Below, in pieces: positions 18,272 to 26,861 of a DNA stretch of 64,000 bases; position 1 is the first letter of the stretch, and each line of letters begins with the position of its first letter. Under the pieces are notes generated by a model. It did not search any database and had not been told where the DNA came from. It was given only the letters and a program-made list of their open reading frames with translations. Origin of the DNA: Vibrio marisflavi CECT 7928 (lineage in GTDB: Bacteria > Pseudomonadota > Gammaproteobacteria > Enterobacterales > Vibrionaceae); contig NZ_CAKLDM010000002.1 of assembly GCF_921294215.1 (NCBI RefSeq), positions 2,418,001-2,482,000 on the forward strand. The letters are read 5' to 3'. The translations under genes and the position numbers were made by a program.

Positions 18272-19393
18272 TTAGTTAGTTAACGTTTCTTCTAATGCCT
18301 TTAAGCACAGAGAGACATTTTCTGGTCGAGCTCCATAACCCATTAAGCCGATACGCCATGCTTTTCCTGCTAAGCTACCTAGCCCAGCACCTACTTCTAA
18401 GTTGTAGGTATTGAGCAGGTGTGCTCGAACTTTTGCTTCATCGACTCCTTCAGGGAAGTAAACGGCATTGAGCTGTGGTAAACGACTACTTTCCTCAACC
18501 ACAAACTTAAAGCCTAGTTTTTCCAAGCCGACTTTAAGCTTTTCATGCATATCTTGATGACGTCGCCACGCGTTTTCAATGCCTTCATTTTGCAACATGA
18601 CTAAGGATTCATGTAAAGCATATAAACTGTTTACTGGCGCGGTATGATGATAACTACGTTTACCTTCACCACTCCAATAGCCAAGCACTAGGCTTTGATC
18701 TAAGAACCAACTTTGAATTGGAGATTGGCGAGATTGAATTTTCTCTATCGCTTTCGCTGAAAAAGTAACAGGTGATAAACCGGGAACGCAAGATAGACAC
18801 TTTTGACTCCCCGAATACACCGCATCCAATTGCCAATCATCGACTCTCAGCTCAACACCACCTAGAGAAGTCACAGTATCAACGATCGTTAGCACTCTGT
18901 ATTGTTTGGCAAGTTCACCTAACGCTTTAGCGTCAGACAATGCACCCGTTGATGTTTCAGCGTGAACAAATGCCAGTATTTTGCAGTCTGGATTGTCTTT
19001 CAGCGCTTGTTCTACCTTGTCGGTAGAAACAGGGGCACCCCACTCATCGTCGACAATGATAGCCTCACCACCAATTCGGACAACGTTTTCACGCATGCGC
19101 TCACCAAACACACCATTTCGACAAACAATCACTTTATCGCCTGGCTCTACAAGATTGACAAAACATGCTTCCATTCCCGCACTGCCCGGCGCGGAAACTG
19201 CAATTGTAAACTCATTTTTTGTCTGAAATGCATACTTAAGAAGTTGCTTCAGCTCATCCATCATAGAAATAAAAAGTGGGTCTAGGTGCCCGACAGTTGG
19301 TCGACTTAAGGCTTGTAAAACTTGAGGTGATATATCTGACGGGCCTGGTCCCATAAGAATGCGTCGCGGTGGAATAAAGCTTTGAATCGTCAT
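18272..19393 (-). CDS. class V aminotransferase (alanine/serine-glyoxylate aminotransferase-like)
   Basis: 373-residue PLP enzyme of fold type I. The N-terminus MGPGPSDISPQVLQALSRPT and GHLDPLF are typical of alanine-glyoxylate and serine-glyoxylate (or serine-pyruvate) aminotransferases. The PLP-binding lysine is in SGSQKCLSCVPGLSPV (about residues 194-209), after the cofactor Asp in TIVDTVTSLGG (about 168-178). The C-terminal domain ends WRIGLMGYGARPENV. The exact amino donor cannot be read from sequence. It converges with the glycosyltransferase gene and diverges from lysC, sharing a 421-base intergenic region that holds the lysine riboswitch on the other strand. In V. cholerae a similar gene stands at the same place (VC0392). 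Confidence 0.9.
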   Translation of the reverse strand: MTIQSFIPPRRILMGPGPSDISPQVLQALSRPTVGHLDPLFISMMDELKQLLKYAFQTKNEFTIAVSAPGSAGMEACFVNLVEPGDKVIVCRNGVFGERMRENVVRIGGEAIIVDDEWGAPVSTDKVEQALKDNPDCKILAFVHAETSTGALSDAKALGELAKQYRVLTIVDTVTSLGGVELRVDDWQLDAVYSGSQKCLSCVPGLSPVTFSAKAIEKIQSRQSPIQSWFLDQSLVLGYWSGEGKRSYHHTAPVNSLYALHESLVMLQNEGIENAWRRHQDMHEKLKVGLEKLGFKFVVEESSRLPQLNAVYFPEGVDEAKVRAHLLNTYNLEVGAGLGSLAGKAWRIGLMGYGARPENVSLCLKALEETLTN

Positions 19394-19529
19394 GTTATCT
19401 TCCTATATTCAATGATGCGAATAGTTACATTAGAGTACTTTTTGCACACAAACAACTACAAAGGACTTGTTTTGTTAACAATTATTGATTGACAATTTTC
19501 TGATAAACACGTTCAATAAATGGGCTTAA

Positions 19530-19705
19530 TGCAGGAGAGGAGCACTGCCCAGGCAGGCATTTTGTGGAGCCATAACTCCAAAACAAGATGCTGATGGGGA
19601 GCAGTGCCGAGATGATTTCAACGTATGGGTTGAGATTGTCGGTTATCGGGGCTGAATCCCCTTAACTGTCACTGGTCTCCCCAGTGAAGAGCTTCTGAAG
19701 GTATC
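19530..19705 (+). promoter_or_regulatory. lysine riboswitch (L box) of lysC
   Basis: The stretch aligns segment by segment with the E. coli lysC L box: AGAGGAGCACTGCCCA, GTGGAGCCA, GGGGAGCAGTGCCGAGATGA, GTCGGTTATCGGGGCTGAAT, CCCCTTAACTGTCACTGG and the closing GAGCTTCTGAAGG. The highly conserved GGGGCTGAATCCCC hairpin and GCCGAG junction are intact. It should bind lysine and reduce lysC expression when lysine is plentiful. It ends about 110 bases before the lysC start codon. Confidence 0.93.
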
Positions 19706-19753
19706 TATTACAATATATAAGCCTTTCTCTATAGCTCAGTTGGTCTCTTCAAC

Positions 19754-19792
19754 ATTAAACATCATCTAGGTTATTGTAACCTAACGTTTAAT
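19754..19792 (+). promoter_or_regulatory. terminator-like hairpin directly before the lysC ribosome site
   Basis: ATTAAAC (19754-19760) pairs with GTTTAAT (19786-19792), and inside it TAGGTTA (19767-19773) pairs with TAACCTA (19777-19783) around a TTG loop. TGATATTTTTC follows and then the GGAG of lysC. It may be the expression platform of the lysine riboswitch, acting as a terminator or by closeness to the ribosome site; I did not find a clear antiterminator partner by eye. Confidence 0.55.
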
Positions 19793-19814
19793 TGATATTT
19801 TTCGGAGAATTACT

Positions 19815-21167
19815 GTGAGCAATTTCAACGTCGCTAAATTTGGTGGTACCAGCGTCGCAAACTTTGAAGCAATGAGCCGTTGCGCTTCAATTGTAGAAAA
19901 TAACCCTCAAACAAAACTGATCGTCAGCAGTGCGTGTTCAGGTGTCACAAATATCTTGGTAGCCCTAGCTAATGGTGTTCAAGATGCTGAACAACGTGAC
20001 AGTTTAGTAAACCAATTGGCAGACATACATCATGCAGTATTGGATCAACTCTCCGATCCTGTTGAAACAGAGAAAAGTATTCAAACCATACTCAGCTCAG
20101 TAGCTAGCGCAGCAGAAGCCGCCTCGTATCAACCAAGCAAAAAACTCACCGATCATCTGGTTTCAACCGGTGAGCTCATGTCGACATTGCTTCTCACGCA
20201 AATATTCAAAGAAAGAGGCAATAATGCGGTTCGCTTTGATATTCGAGATGTCATGAGAACTGATGACAATTATGGTAAAGCCGAAGCTCAACTTGAAACC
20301 ATTTTTTCTCTTGCTCAAGAAAAGCTTTTGCCACTGTGTGAGAGCAATATCGTCATTACTCAAGGCTTTATTGGTAGTGATTCTGAAGGCAACACCACAA
20401 CATTTGGCCGCGGTGGCAGTGACTACAGTGCTGCTCTGATAGCAGAAGCCGTTCAAGCTAATGGGCTAGAGATCTGGACAGATGTCCCTGGTATTTACAC
20501 CACCGACCCACGGATTGCTCCCAAAGCAACGCCTATCCCTGAAATTAGCTTTAGCGAAGCATCCGAAATGGCCAACTTCGGTGCAAAAATACTTCATCCA
20601 TCAACCTTAGTACCTGCTCTTCGCCATGATATTCCGGTATTTGTCGGCTCTTCTAAGCAGCCTGAAAAAGGGGGTACTTGGATACGCCATCAGGTGCAAA
20701 GTAAGCCTCTATTTCGCGCACTTGCACTGAGACGTAACCAAACTATGGTCACGCTTCGTAGTGCCAGCATGTTCCACGCTTATGGCTTTTTGGCCAAAGT
20801 ATTTGAAATCTTGGCCAAGCATAAGATATCGGTCGACCTAATCACCACTTCGGAAATCAGTGTTTCATTGACCCTAGACCAAACTGACACTACAGGCGGT
20901 GCCCCAGAGTTGCCAGCGACAGCGAAAGCTGAGCTTGAAGAACTATGTACCGTAGAAGTCGAAAATGACCTGTGCGTTGTAGCATTGATAGGTAACAATA
21001 TCAGCAAGCAAAAAGGTTATGCCTCGCAAGTATTTAGTGCTGTCGAAAACTTTAACCTCAAGATGATTTGTTATGGAGCAAGCCCAAACAATCTCTGCTT
21101 CCTTGTCCACGAGTCTGAATCAACAGACGCTATTGAGAAGCTGCACTTTGAGTTATTTGAGCAATAA
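19815..21167 (+). CDS. lysC: lysine-sensitive aspartokinase III
   Basis: 450-residue aspartate kinase catalysing the first step of the aspartate family pathway (lysine, threonine, methionine, isoleucine, diaminopimelate). The kinase domain has KFGGTSVANFEAM (about residues 8-20), TTFGRGGSDYSAAL (about 196-209) and WTDVPGIYTTDPR (about 219-231). Two ACT domains follow (about 310-450), the lysine-binding part. The length matches E. coli LysC (449). The start is GTG at 19815, supported by GGAG eight bases upstream and by the family N-terminus. Control by the lysine riboswitch plus allosteric inhibition gives two layers of lysine feedback. Confidence 0.97.
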   Translation: MSNFNVAKFGGTSVANFEAMSRCASIVENNPQTKLIVSSACSGVTNILVALANGVQDAEQRDSLVNQLADIHHAVLDQLSDPVETEKSIQTILSSVASAAEAASYQPSKKLTDHLVSTGELMSTLLLTQIFKERGNNAVRFDIRDVMRTDDNYGKAEAQLETIFSLAQEKLLPLCESNIVITQGFIGSDSEGNTTTFGRGGSDYSAALIAEAVQANGLEIWTDVPGIYTTDPRIAPKATPIPEISFSEASEMANFGAKILHPSTLVPALRHDIPVFVGSSKQPEKGGTWIRHQVQSKPLFRALALRRNQTMVTLRSASMFHAYGFLAKVFEILAKHKISVDLITTSEISVSLTLDQTDTTGGAPELPATAKAELEELCTVEVENDLCVVALIGNNISKQKGYASQVFSAVENFNLKMICYGASPNNLCFLVHESESTDAIEKLHFELFEQ

Positions 21168-21201
21168 ACCTTCAAATAAAGTCTCATCATCTTGGACCGA
21201 A

Positions 21202-21221
21202 AGAGCCACAAACGTGGCTCT
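21202..21221 (+). terminator. probable lysC terminator
   Basis: AGAGCCAC and GTGGCTCT, a perfect 8-bp stem with a four-base loop 35 bases after the lysC stop. The following sequence is A-rich rather than T-rich, so strength is doubtful. A second AT-rich hairpin (ATTATTC at 21274-21280 with GAATAAT further on, then a T run) could act as a back-up. Confidence 0.6.
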
Positions 21222-21364
21222 CATATAAAATAAAAATTCAAACCTTTCGGATATATTTGCCCTAAAAATGGCTATTATTCTGAACAACCGCCCGAATAAT
21301 AATTTTTTATTCAACATAATCATATCGTTAGTCACTCAAAATAAATTTTAGCTATTTCGACTGC

Positions 21365-21393
21365 TTGACAGCCAAAAATGGCGCTGTTAGTTT
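21365..21393 (+). promoter_or_regulatory. promoter of the isoleucine-rich leader and MFS gene
   Basis: A perfect -35 TTGACA (21365-21370), 17 bases of spacer and a -10-like TAGTTT (21388-21393). Transcription would begin near 21400, about 45 bases before the leader peptide start and about 195 bases before the transporter start. The upstream DNA is AT-rich. The -10 is imperfect, so the exact start is uncertain. Confidence 0.65.
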
Positions 21394-21444
21394 GAATTAA
21401 GTTAATTTTTCCAGTTAAAAGTTTTACAGGTTCGCACAATCACC

Positions 21445-21522
21445 ATGATGATCTTCTCGGCTAACACAATTAAACAAATTATTATCGAGATTATTATTAT
21501 CAGGCGGTGCGGGCTTGAGTGA
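21445..21522 (+). CDS. isoleucine-rich leader peptide (putative attenuator peptide)
   Basis: A 25-codon ORF starting ATG-ATG, with stop TGA at 21520-21522. Nine codons are isoleucine (positions 3, 9, 12-14 and 16-19); seven of them fall within codons 12-19, the only interruption being a Glu. The C-terminal part is RRCGLE. ATT and ATC are used, not ATA. A candidate ribosome site is ACAGG at 21426-21430, farther upstream than ideal. The ORF lies between a promoter and a terminator with a competing antiterminator, so it should act as the sensor of tRNA-Ile charging, like the ilv leader peptides. It was recognised by reading the intergenic region codon by codon and is too short for normal gene calling. 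Confidence 0.8.
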   Translation: MMIFSANTIKQIIIEIIIIRRCGLE

Positions 21523-21570
21523 GTTGTATATCTCAAACTAAGCCTCGCACCTTCGGGTCCGAGGCTTTTT
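21505..21570 (+). terminator. transcription attenuator: antiterminator versus terminator hairpins
   Basis: Terminator: AGCCTCG pairs with CGAGGCT, extended by ACC/GGT around a TTCG loop (21541-21567), then seven T's. Antiterminator: GGTGCGGGCTT (21505-21515) pairs with AAGCCTCGCACC (21540-21551) with one bulged base, which would consume the 5' arm of the terminator. The first antiterminator arm overlaps the last codons of the leader ORF, so a ribosome at the stop codon covers it (termination), whereas one stalled in the Ile run leaves it free (read-through). Confidence 0.85.
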
Positions 21571-21596
21571 TTATACCTAAATTTGGACGTCATAAA

Positions 21597-22889
21597 ATGA
21601 ACGTAAAAGCCTTATCAAAAGATCAGTACCAAGAAAGCTCAACCAATTATCGCGTCGCTTGGCTTGCGATAGCTCTTTGCTCCTGTTTCCTGTTTTACAA
21701 ATATGTTCTGCAGGTCTCTCCTTCTGTCATGACTGGTGAGCTAATGAAAGCGTTCAATGTGAACGGCGCTGGCCTTGGCAACCTAGCCGCCACATTTTTC
21801 TACAGCTACTTAGTCATTCAAATTACTTCAGGACCATCTTTAGATCGCTTTGGCGCTAGGTTTATTGGTGCTATCGCGTTGTTTGTCAGTGCAGCAGGTG
21901 CCTGGATTTTTGCCCATGCAACACAACTTGTATGGGCAGAAACAGGACGAGCTATGATGGGAGCCGGCGTAGCCTTTGCCACTGTTACTTACCTTAAAGT
22001 CGCGTCAACATGGTTTAGTGCTAAACGTTTCGCTTTTCTCAGCGGCTTAGTTCCTACCGCGGTCATGGTTGGGGCGGTATTTGGCCAAGTACCATTGGCG
22101 CATGTCGTTTCTGATGAGGGGTGGCGCCGTTCACTAGAACTCGTAGCAGTGCTAGGCGTTATTTTGTCAGTCGCTTTCTTGCTGTTCGTTCGTGATAAAA
22201 AAGGTTCCAGTAACGATGTACCAATGTCAGAGAAAGTACATTGGAAAGACAGTCTGCAAGTTTTGAAAAAGCCAGCTAACTGGATGCTTACACTATACAG
22301 TGGATTGGCTTTCGCTCCCTTAGCAGTATTCGCAGGCCTTTGGGGAAATCCTTTTTTAACTACCACCTATCACATCACAACCTCGCAAGCTGCTTCTTTA
22401 ACATCATTAGTATTTATCGGCTTAGGTGTTGGCGGACCTGTATTTGGTCTACTTTCAGACTATACAGGTAAACGTACGTCATGGATGTTTATCGGCGGCA
22501 TCATCACTTTAGTGAGTGTTATGGCCATCCTATATTCTCACCAACTCAATCATATTGAACTTAGCGTGTTGATGTTCCTTTTCGGCTTTGGCACTGGAGC
22601 ATTTATGATTGGCTTCGCGATGGCAAAAGATCTCAACTCACTGCTGCTTGCTGGCACCATAGTAGCAATGGTCAACACTGGCGATGCTATTCTTGGCGCG
22701 ATTACCGAACCACTTGTTGGCTACGCACTTGATTTAGGCTGGCATGGTAAAAAAGTGGCAGGGACACCAGTGTTCTCTACGCACGACTATGTACATTCGT
22801 TCAGTTTATTACCTATCTATCTTGTGCTTTCGCTTATCTTCCTTGCTCTGGCAGCAAAAATGATGAAAAAAGGCCAATACACTATCTAA
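21597..22889 (+). CDS. MFS transporter, Pht-like; predicted isoleucine/branched-chain amino-acid importer
   Basis: 430-residue major facilitator with about 12 hydrophobic segments. The first helix region reads FLFYKYVLQVSPSVMTGEL, followed by YSYLVIQITSGPSLDRFGAR, a pattern I associate with the Pht family of Legionella and Francisella amino-acid importers (threonine, valine and isoleucine permeases are known there). The motif-A-like loop DRFGAR and a second-half LLSDYTGKRTS loop are present. I place the start at ATG 21597: the longer in-frame GTG at 21519 would translate through the terminator hairpin. The isoleucine-rich attenuator directly upstream implies induction when isoleucine is short, hence uptake of isoleucine or a related amino acid. 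The substrate is inferred, not shown. A bidirectional terminator separates it from convergent metH. Confidence 0.82.
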   Translation: MNVKALSKDQYQESSTNYRVAWLAIALCSCFLFYKYVLQVSPSVMTGELMKAFNVNGAGLGNLAATFFYSYLVIQITSGPSLDRFGARFIGAIALFVSAAGAWIFAHATQLVWAETGRAMMGAGVAFATVTYLKVASTWFSAKRFAFLSGLVPTAVMVGAVFGQVPLAHVVSDEGWRRSLELVAVLGVILSVAFLLFVRDKKGSSNDVPMSEKVHWKDSLQVLKKPANWMLTLYSGLAFAPLAVFAGLWGNPFLTTTYHITTSQAASLTSLVFIGLGVGGPVFGLLSDYTGKRTSWMFIGGIITLVSVMAILYSHQLNHIELSVLMFLFGFGTGAFMIGFAMAKDLNSLLLAGTIVAMVNTGDAILGAITEPLVGYALDLGWHGKKVAGTPVFSTHDYVHSFSLLPIYLVLSLIFLALAAKMMKKGQYTI

Positions 22890-22896
22890 TAAAATT

Positions 22897-22920
22897 TAAG
22901 GCCAGCAATCGCTGGCCTTA
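22897..22920. terminator. bidirectional terminator between MFS gene and metH
   Basis: TAAGGCCAGC and GCTGGCCTTA, a perfect 10-bp stem with loop AATC, between the stops of two convergent genes. On the minus strand it is followed by AAATTTTATT. Confidence 0.85.
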
Positions 22921-22932
22921 TCAAGAAAAAGA

Positions 22933-25900
22933 CTAATCTAAATTAGGCGCTAGCCATTTCTCTGCAGTTTCTATATCCCAACCTTTTCGGTCGGCATAAC
23001 TCTCTAGCTGATCTTGCTGGATTTGAGCAACGGCAAAGTAACGTGAATCAGGGTGAGAGAAATACCAACCCGAAACTGACGCCCCTGGCCACATTGCATA
23101 ACTTGAAGTTAAAGACATACCAATAGTTTCTTCAACGTTCAGCAATTGCCACAAGCTTTCTTTTTCGGTGTGCTCAGGGCATGCAGGATAACCCGGTGCA
23201 GGACGAATACCTTGATAGCGCTCTCGAATAAGCTCTTCATTCGATAGGCTCTCATCAGCTGAATAGCCCCAAATTTCTTTTCGAACTCGTTCATGTAAGC
23301 ATTCGGCAAAAGCTTCCGCTAACCGGTCAGCAACCGCTTGGATCATGATCGCGTTGTAATCATCACCTTTTGCTTTATATTCGTCAGCAAGCTCTCTTTC
23401 ACCAATTCCACCAGTTACCGCAAACGCGCCAATCCAATCCTGTTTGCCCGACGCTTTCGGAGCAACATAATCAGAAAGGCAATAGTTGTAGCCTTTTGGT
23501 TTCTCGGTTTGTTGGCGAAGATTATGCAGAACTTTCAACACCTCGCTGCGAGATTCATCAGTGTAGACTTCAATATCATCGTCAATACTTGCTGCAGGGA
23601 AAAGGGCGCACATACCGCTCGCCTTAAGAAGCTTTTCTTTTTCTACTCGATCAAGCAGATCATTCGCATCTTTGAATAGCCTTTGCGCTTCTTCGCCGAC
23701 TTCCTCATGTTGCAAAATCGCAGGGTATTTGCCCATCAATGACCAAGTCATAAAGAATGGCGTCCAATCGATGTACTTTCGCAATTCAGCCACATCAAAG
23801 TCTTCGAACACATGCACTCCTGGCTTTACTGGTTTTGGCGGTGTATACCTCGCCCAGTCAATCGCCACTTTATTTTCACGCGCTTTTTCTAACGTAACAG
23901 GCTTAGTTCGCGGCGTTTTGCGATTGTGTTGATCACGTACTCGCTCATAATCTAGATCGAGCTTTTCGATAAAGGCAGGACGTAGCTCATCGGAAAGTAA
24001 CGAAGTACACACACCTACTGCACGAGATGCATTGTTAACATAGACAACTGGCTGGTGGTAGTTTTGCTCGATTTTCACAGCCGTGTGGGCTTTTGATGTC
24101 GTCGCACCACCAATTAGCAGTGGTAGGTCAAAGCCTTGACGCTCCATCTCTTTAGCAACATGCACCATTTCATCCAGCGAAGGAGTAATCAACCCTGATA
24201 AACCGATAATATCGACATTTTCTTCCTTAGCGACTTTTAGAATTTTTTCACAAGGCACCATTACGCCAAGGTCAATAATTTCGTAGTTGTTGCACTGTAA
24301 AACCACTCCAACGATATTTTTTCCGATGTCGTGCACGTCACCTTTAACCGTTGCCAATAATATTTTGCCGTTCGAGTGTCCCGCTTGTTTCTCTGCGTTA
24401 ATGAAGGGCTCTAGGTGCGCTACTGCTTGCTTCATTACACGTGCAGACTTTACTACTTGGGGTAGGAACATTTTGCCTTCACCAAACAGATCGCCAACCA
24501 CGTTCATACCGTCCATCAACGGCCCTTCGATCACTTCAAGCGGTCTACTTGCATTGGTACGAGCCTCTTCGGTATCTTCGACAATGAACTCAGTAATACC
24601 TTTGACTAATGCATGTTCAAGACGCTTCTCAACAGGCCAAGTTCGCCACTCTAGCGCTGAAGCATCATCCTCTTTGTTTGCACCTTTGCCGGCGTACTCT
24701 CCCGCAATATCCAACAATCTTTCCGTTGCATCATCACGGCGATTAAGCACCACATCTTCAACGGCTTCACGCAGCTTTTCAGGGACATTGTCATAGATCT
24801 CAAGCTGGCCAGCATTAACGATGCCCATATCCATACCATTTCTAAAACAGTGATACAGGAAGACTGCATGAATTGCTTCGCGCACATAGTTGTTACCACG
24901 AAAAGAGAACGAAACATTGGATACGCCACCGGAAATCATGGCATGCGGCAAGTCTCTTTTTATATCTGCGACGGCATTAATGAAGTCGACAGCATAATTA
25001 TTGTGCTCTTCGATACCAGTCGCGACGGCAAATATGTTCGGGTCAAAGATAATATCTTCTGGTGGGAAGCCAACTTCGTCGACCAAGATTCGATAAGCGT
25101 TGGTACAAATCTCCAGCTTACGTTCACGAGTTTCTGCTTGGCCAATCTCATCAAACGCCATCACGATAACAGCCGCACCATAACGGCGTATCAGTTTAGC
25201 ATGCTCTACAAAAATCTCTTTGCCTTCTTTCATTGAGATCGAGTTAACAATGCCTTTGCCTTGGATGCACTTTAGACCAGCTTCAATCACTTCCCATTTA
25301 GAAGAGTCGACCATGATTGGCACTTTTGAAATCTCAGGCTCCGATGCGCACAGCTTAAGGAACTTCTCCATGCACGCTTCGGCATCAAGCATGCCTTCAT
25401 CCATATTGATATCGATGATTTGTGCGCCATTCTCAACTTGCTGTCTAGCCACCTCAAGCGCTTCATCATAAAGCTCTTCTTTAATTAGTCTTTTAAAGCG
25501 TGCAGAGCCAGTGACGTTAGTCCGTTCACCGACATTGACGAATAGCGTGTCTTTTTCAATGGTAAGAGGCTCAAGCCCTGAAAGACGACAAGCGACTGGA
25601 ATTTCTGGCAAAGTACGTGGAGCAATAGATTCAACTGCCTCGGCCATTTTACGAATGTGCTCTGGAGTCGTACCACAACAGCCACCAATCATATTTAAAA
25701 AGCCACTTTCCGCCCATTCTTTAACATGAGATGCCATATCCTCAGGAGAAAGGTCATACTCACCAAAAGCATTAGGTAAACCAGCATTTGGATGCGCCGA
25801 CACAAAAGTTTCCGATATACGCGACAGCTCTTCCACATATGGGCGTAGTTCATCTGGCCCTAGTGCACAGTTCAAACCAAAGGAAATAGGGTTTACATGT

Positions 25901-26628
25901 CGCAGTGCATTGTAGAATGCTTCCGTTGTTTGACCAGAAAGAGTACGGCCAGAGGCATCGGTAATTGTGCCGGAGATCATGACAGGTAGCTTGATTGAAA
26001 GCTCTTCGAATACACTTTCTACCGCAAAAGCACACGCTTTAGCATTCAATGTATCAAAAATGGTTTCAATTAGAATTAGATCAGCACCGCCTTTAATCAA
26101 AGCTCGCGTCGATTCTGAATAGGCTTCAACAAGATCATCAAAGCTGACATTGCGAAAACCGGGATCATTAACATCTGGCGAAATGGAACAGGTACGGTTA
26201 GTTGGGCCCAATACACCAGCAACATAACGAGGCTTTTCAGGTGTTTTTGCTGTCCACTCATCAGCCACTTCTCGAGCTAATTTAGCTGCAGCAAAGTTAA
26301 TCTCTTCACTGAGGCTTTCCATATCGTAGTCAGCCATCGCGATAGTGGTCGCATTGAAGGTGTTGGTTTCAAGAATATCAGCACCAGCAGCTAAGTACTC
26401 CGAGTGAATATCTTTGATAATTTTTGGCTGAGTTAATACCAGAAGATCGTTATTTCCTTTTAAGTCGCAATGCCAATCGGCAAAACGCTCGCCTCGATAT
26501 CCTTGTTCATCAAGCTTATATCCCTGAATCATGGTGCCCATACCACCATCTATCAGTAAAATCCTTTGATTAAGTTGATCAACTATCTGCTGTCTAACTT
26601 CACTTTGATGCTTAGCGCTGCTTCCCAC
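22933..26628 (-). CDS. metH: cobalamin-dependent methionine synthase
   Basis: 1231-residue enzyme transferring a methyl group from 5-methyltetrahydrofolate to homocysteine. The homocysteine domain (about 1-345) has the zinc cysteines in GLNCALGP (about 252) and GGCCGTT (about 316-317). The pterin domain spans about 360-640. The B12 domain carries the DVHDIGKN motif that supplies the cobalt-ligating His (about 763-770) and [11 protein letters not shown]. The C-terminal reactivation domain (about 900-1231) has [15 protein letters not shown] for AdoMet. The length is close to E. coli MetH (1227). The start is GTG at 26628, with GAGG about seven bases upstream. Two MetJ boxes lie 52-67 bases upstream, predicting repression by S-adenosylmethionine. 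Confidence 0.98.
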   Translation of the reverse strand: MGSSAKHQSEVRQQIVDQLNQRILLIDGGMGTMIQGYKLDEQGYRGERFADWHCDLKGNNDLLVLTQPKIIKDIHSEYLAAGADILETNTFNATTIAMADYDMESLSEEINFAAAKLAREVADEWTAKTPEKPRYVAGVLGPTNRTCSISPDVNDPGFRNVSFDDLVEAYSESTRALIKGGADLILIETIFDTLNAKACAFAVESVFEELSIKLPVMISGTITDASGRTLSGQTTEAFYNALRHVNPISFGLNCALGPDELRPYVEELSRISETFVSAHPNAGLPNAFGEYDLSPEDMASHVKEWAESGFLNMIGGCCGTTPEHIRKMAEAVESIAPRTLPEIPVACRLSGLEPLTIEKDTLFVNVGERTNVTGSARFKRLIKEELYDEALEVARQQVENGAQIIDINMDEGMLDAEACMEKFLKLCASEPEISKVPIMVDSSKWEVIEAGLKCIQGKGIVNSISMKEGKEIFVEHAKLIRRYGAAVIVMAFDEIGQAETRERKLEICTNAYRILVDEVGFPPEDIIFDPNIFAVATGIEEHNNYAVDFINAVADIKRDLPHAMISGGVSNVSFSFRGNNYVREAIHAVFLYHCFRNGMDMGIVNAGQLEIYDNVPEKLREAVEDVVLNRRDDATERLLDIAGEYAGKGANKEDDASALEWRTWPVEKRLEHALVKGITEFIVEDTEEARTNASRPLEVIEGPLMDGMNVVGDLFGEGKMFLPQVVKSARVMKQAVAHLEPFINAEKQAGHSNGKILLATVKGDVHDIGKNIVGVVLQCNNYEIIDLGVMVPCEKILKVAKEENVDIIGLSGLITPSLDEMVHVAKEMERQGFDLPLLIGGATTSKAHTAVKIEQNYHQPVVYVNNASRAVGVCTSLLSDELRPAFIEKLDLDYERVRDQHNRKTPRTKPVTLEKARENKVAIDWARYTPPKPVKPGVHVFEDFDVAELRKYIDWTPFFMTWSLMGKYPAILQHEEVGEEAQRLFKDANDLLDRVEKEKLLKASGMCALFPAASIDDDIEVYTDESRSEVLKVLHNLRQQTEKPKGYNYCLSDYVAPKASGKQDWIGAFAVTGGIGERELADEYKAKGDDYNAIMIQAVADRLAEAFAECLHERVRKEIWGYSADESLSNEELIRERYQGIRPAPGYPACPEHTEKESLWQLLNVEETIGMSLTSSYAMWPGASVSGWYFSHPDSRYFAVAQIQQDQLESYADRKGWDIETAEKWLAPNLD

Positions 26629-26679
26629 AATACCGCCTCAATTTGCCAAATCTTTGCCCCATCCTACCATACAATCAAT

Positions 26680-26695
26680 AGGAGTCTAGACGTCT
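26680..26695 (-). promoter_or_regulatory. tandem MetJ boxes upstream of metH
   Basis: AGACGTCT (26688-26695) is a perfect 8-bp met box, directly abutted by AGGAGTCT (26680-26687), which matches six of eight. MetJ binds two or more adjacent boxes with AdoMet as corepressor. The spacing of 52 bases to the metH start suits promoter overlap. Confidence 0.8.
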
Positions 26696-26753
26696 AAAAA
26701 TTAAAAGTACCAATTCCTCACTCAGCAAGTTTCTCATACATTGATCCCAGTGA

Positions 26754-26773
26754 TATTTGAAACAATTCAAATA
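26754..26773. repeat. 20-bp palindrome between metH and the antiporter gene
   Basis: TATTTGAA and TTCAAATA, perfect 8-bp arms around ACAA. The inner TGAA-N4-TTCA resembles the MetR recognition sequence but is one base shorter than its TGAA-N5-TTCA. It could serve metH (minus) or the antiporter gene (plus). Confidence 0.6.
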
Positions 26774-26861
26774 GTGAGTAGGTGGTCAGTAAAAGTGTTT
26801 GCTATTTTATTAACATACCTTGAGAATCCGATTCACATTTCGTCTTACAGAGTTTAGGGAT

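Noticed and set aside
19725..19760. A tRNA gene in the lysC leader
   Set aside because: Only D-arm-like sequence; no acceptor pairing, anticodon arm or T arm.
21519..21596. GTG-started N-terminal extension of the MFS transporter (26 extra codons)
   Set aside because: It starts within the leader-peptide stop region and would be translated through the attenuator terminator hairpin; ATG 21597 gives a normal MFS N-terminus.
22933..26628. Several 60-170-codon plus-strand frames inside metH
   Set aside because: Fully covered by an intact, full-length methionine synthase gene; no independent signals.
26754..26773. MetR binding site for metH
   Set aside because: Half sites match but spacing is 4 instead of 5; kept only as an unassigned palindrome.
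26820..26861. TTG-started extension of the Na+/H+ antiporter
   Set aside because: No ribosome site, charged residues unlike the family; ATG 26862 begins right before the first helix.
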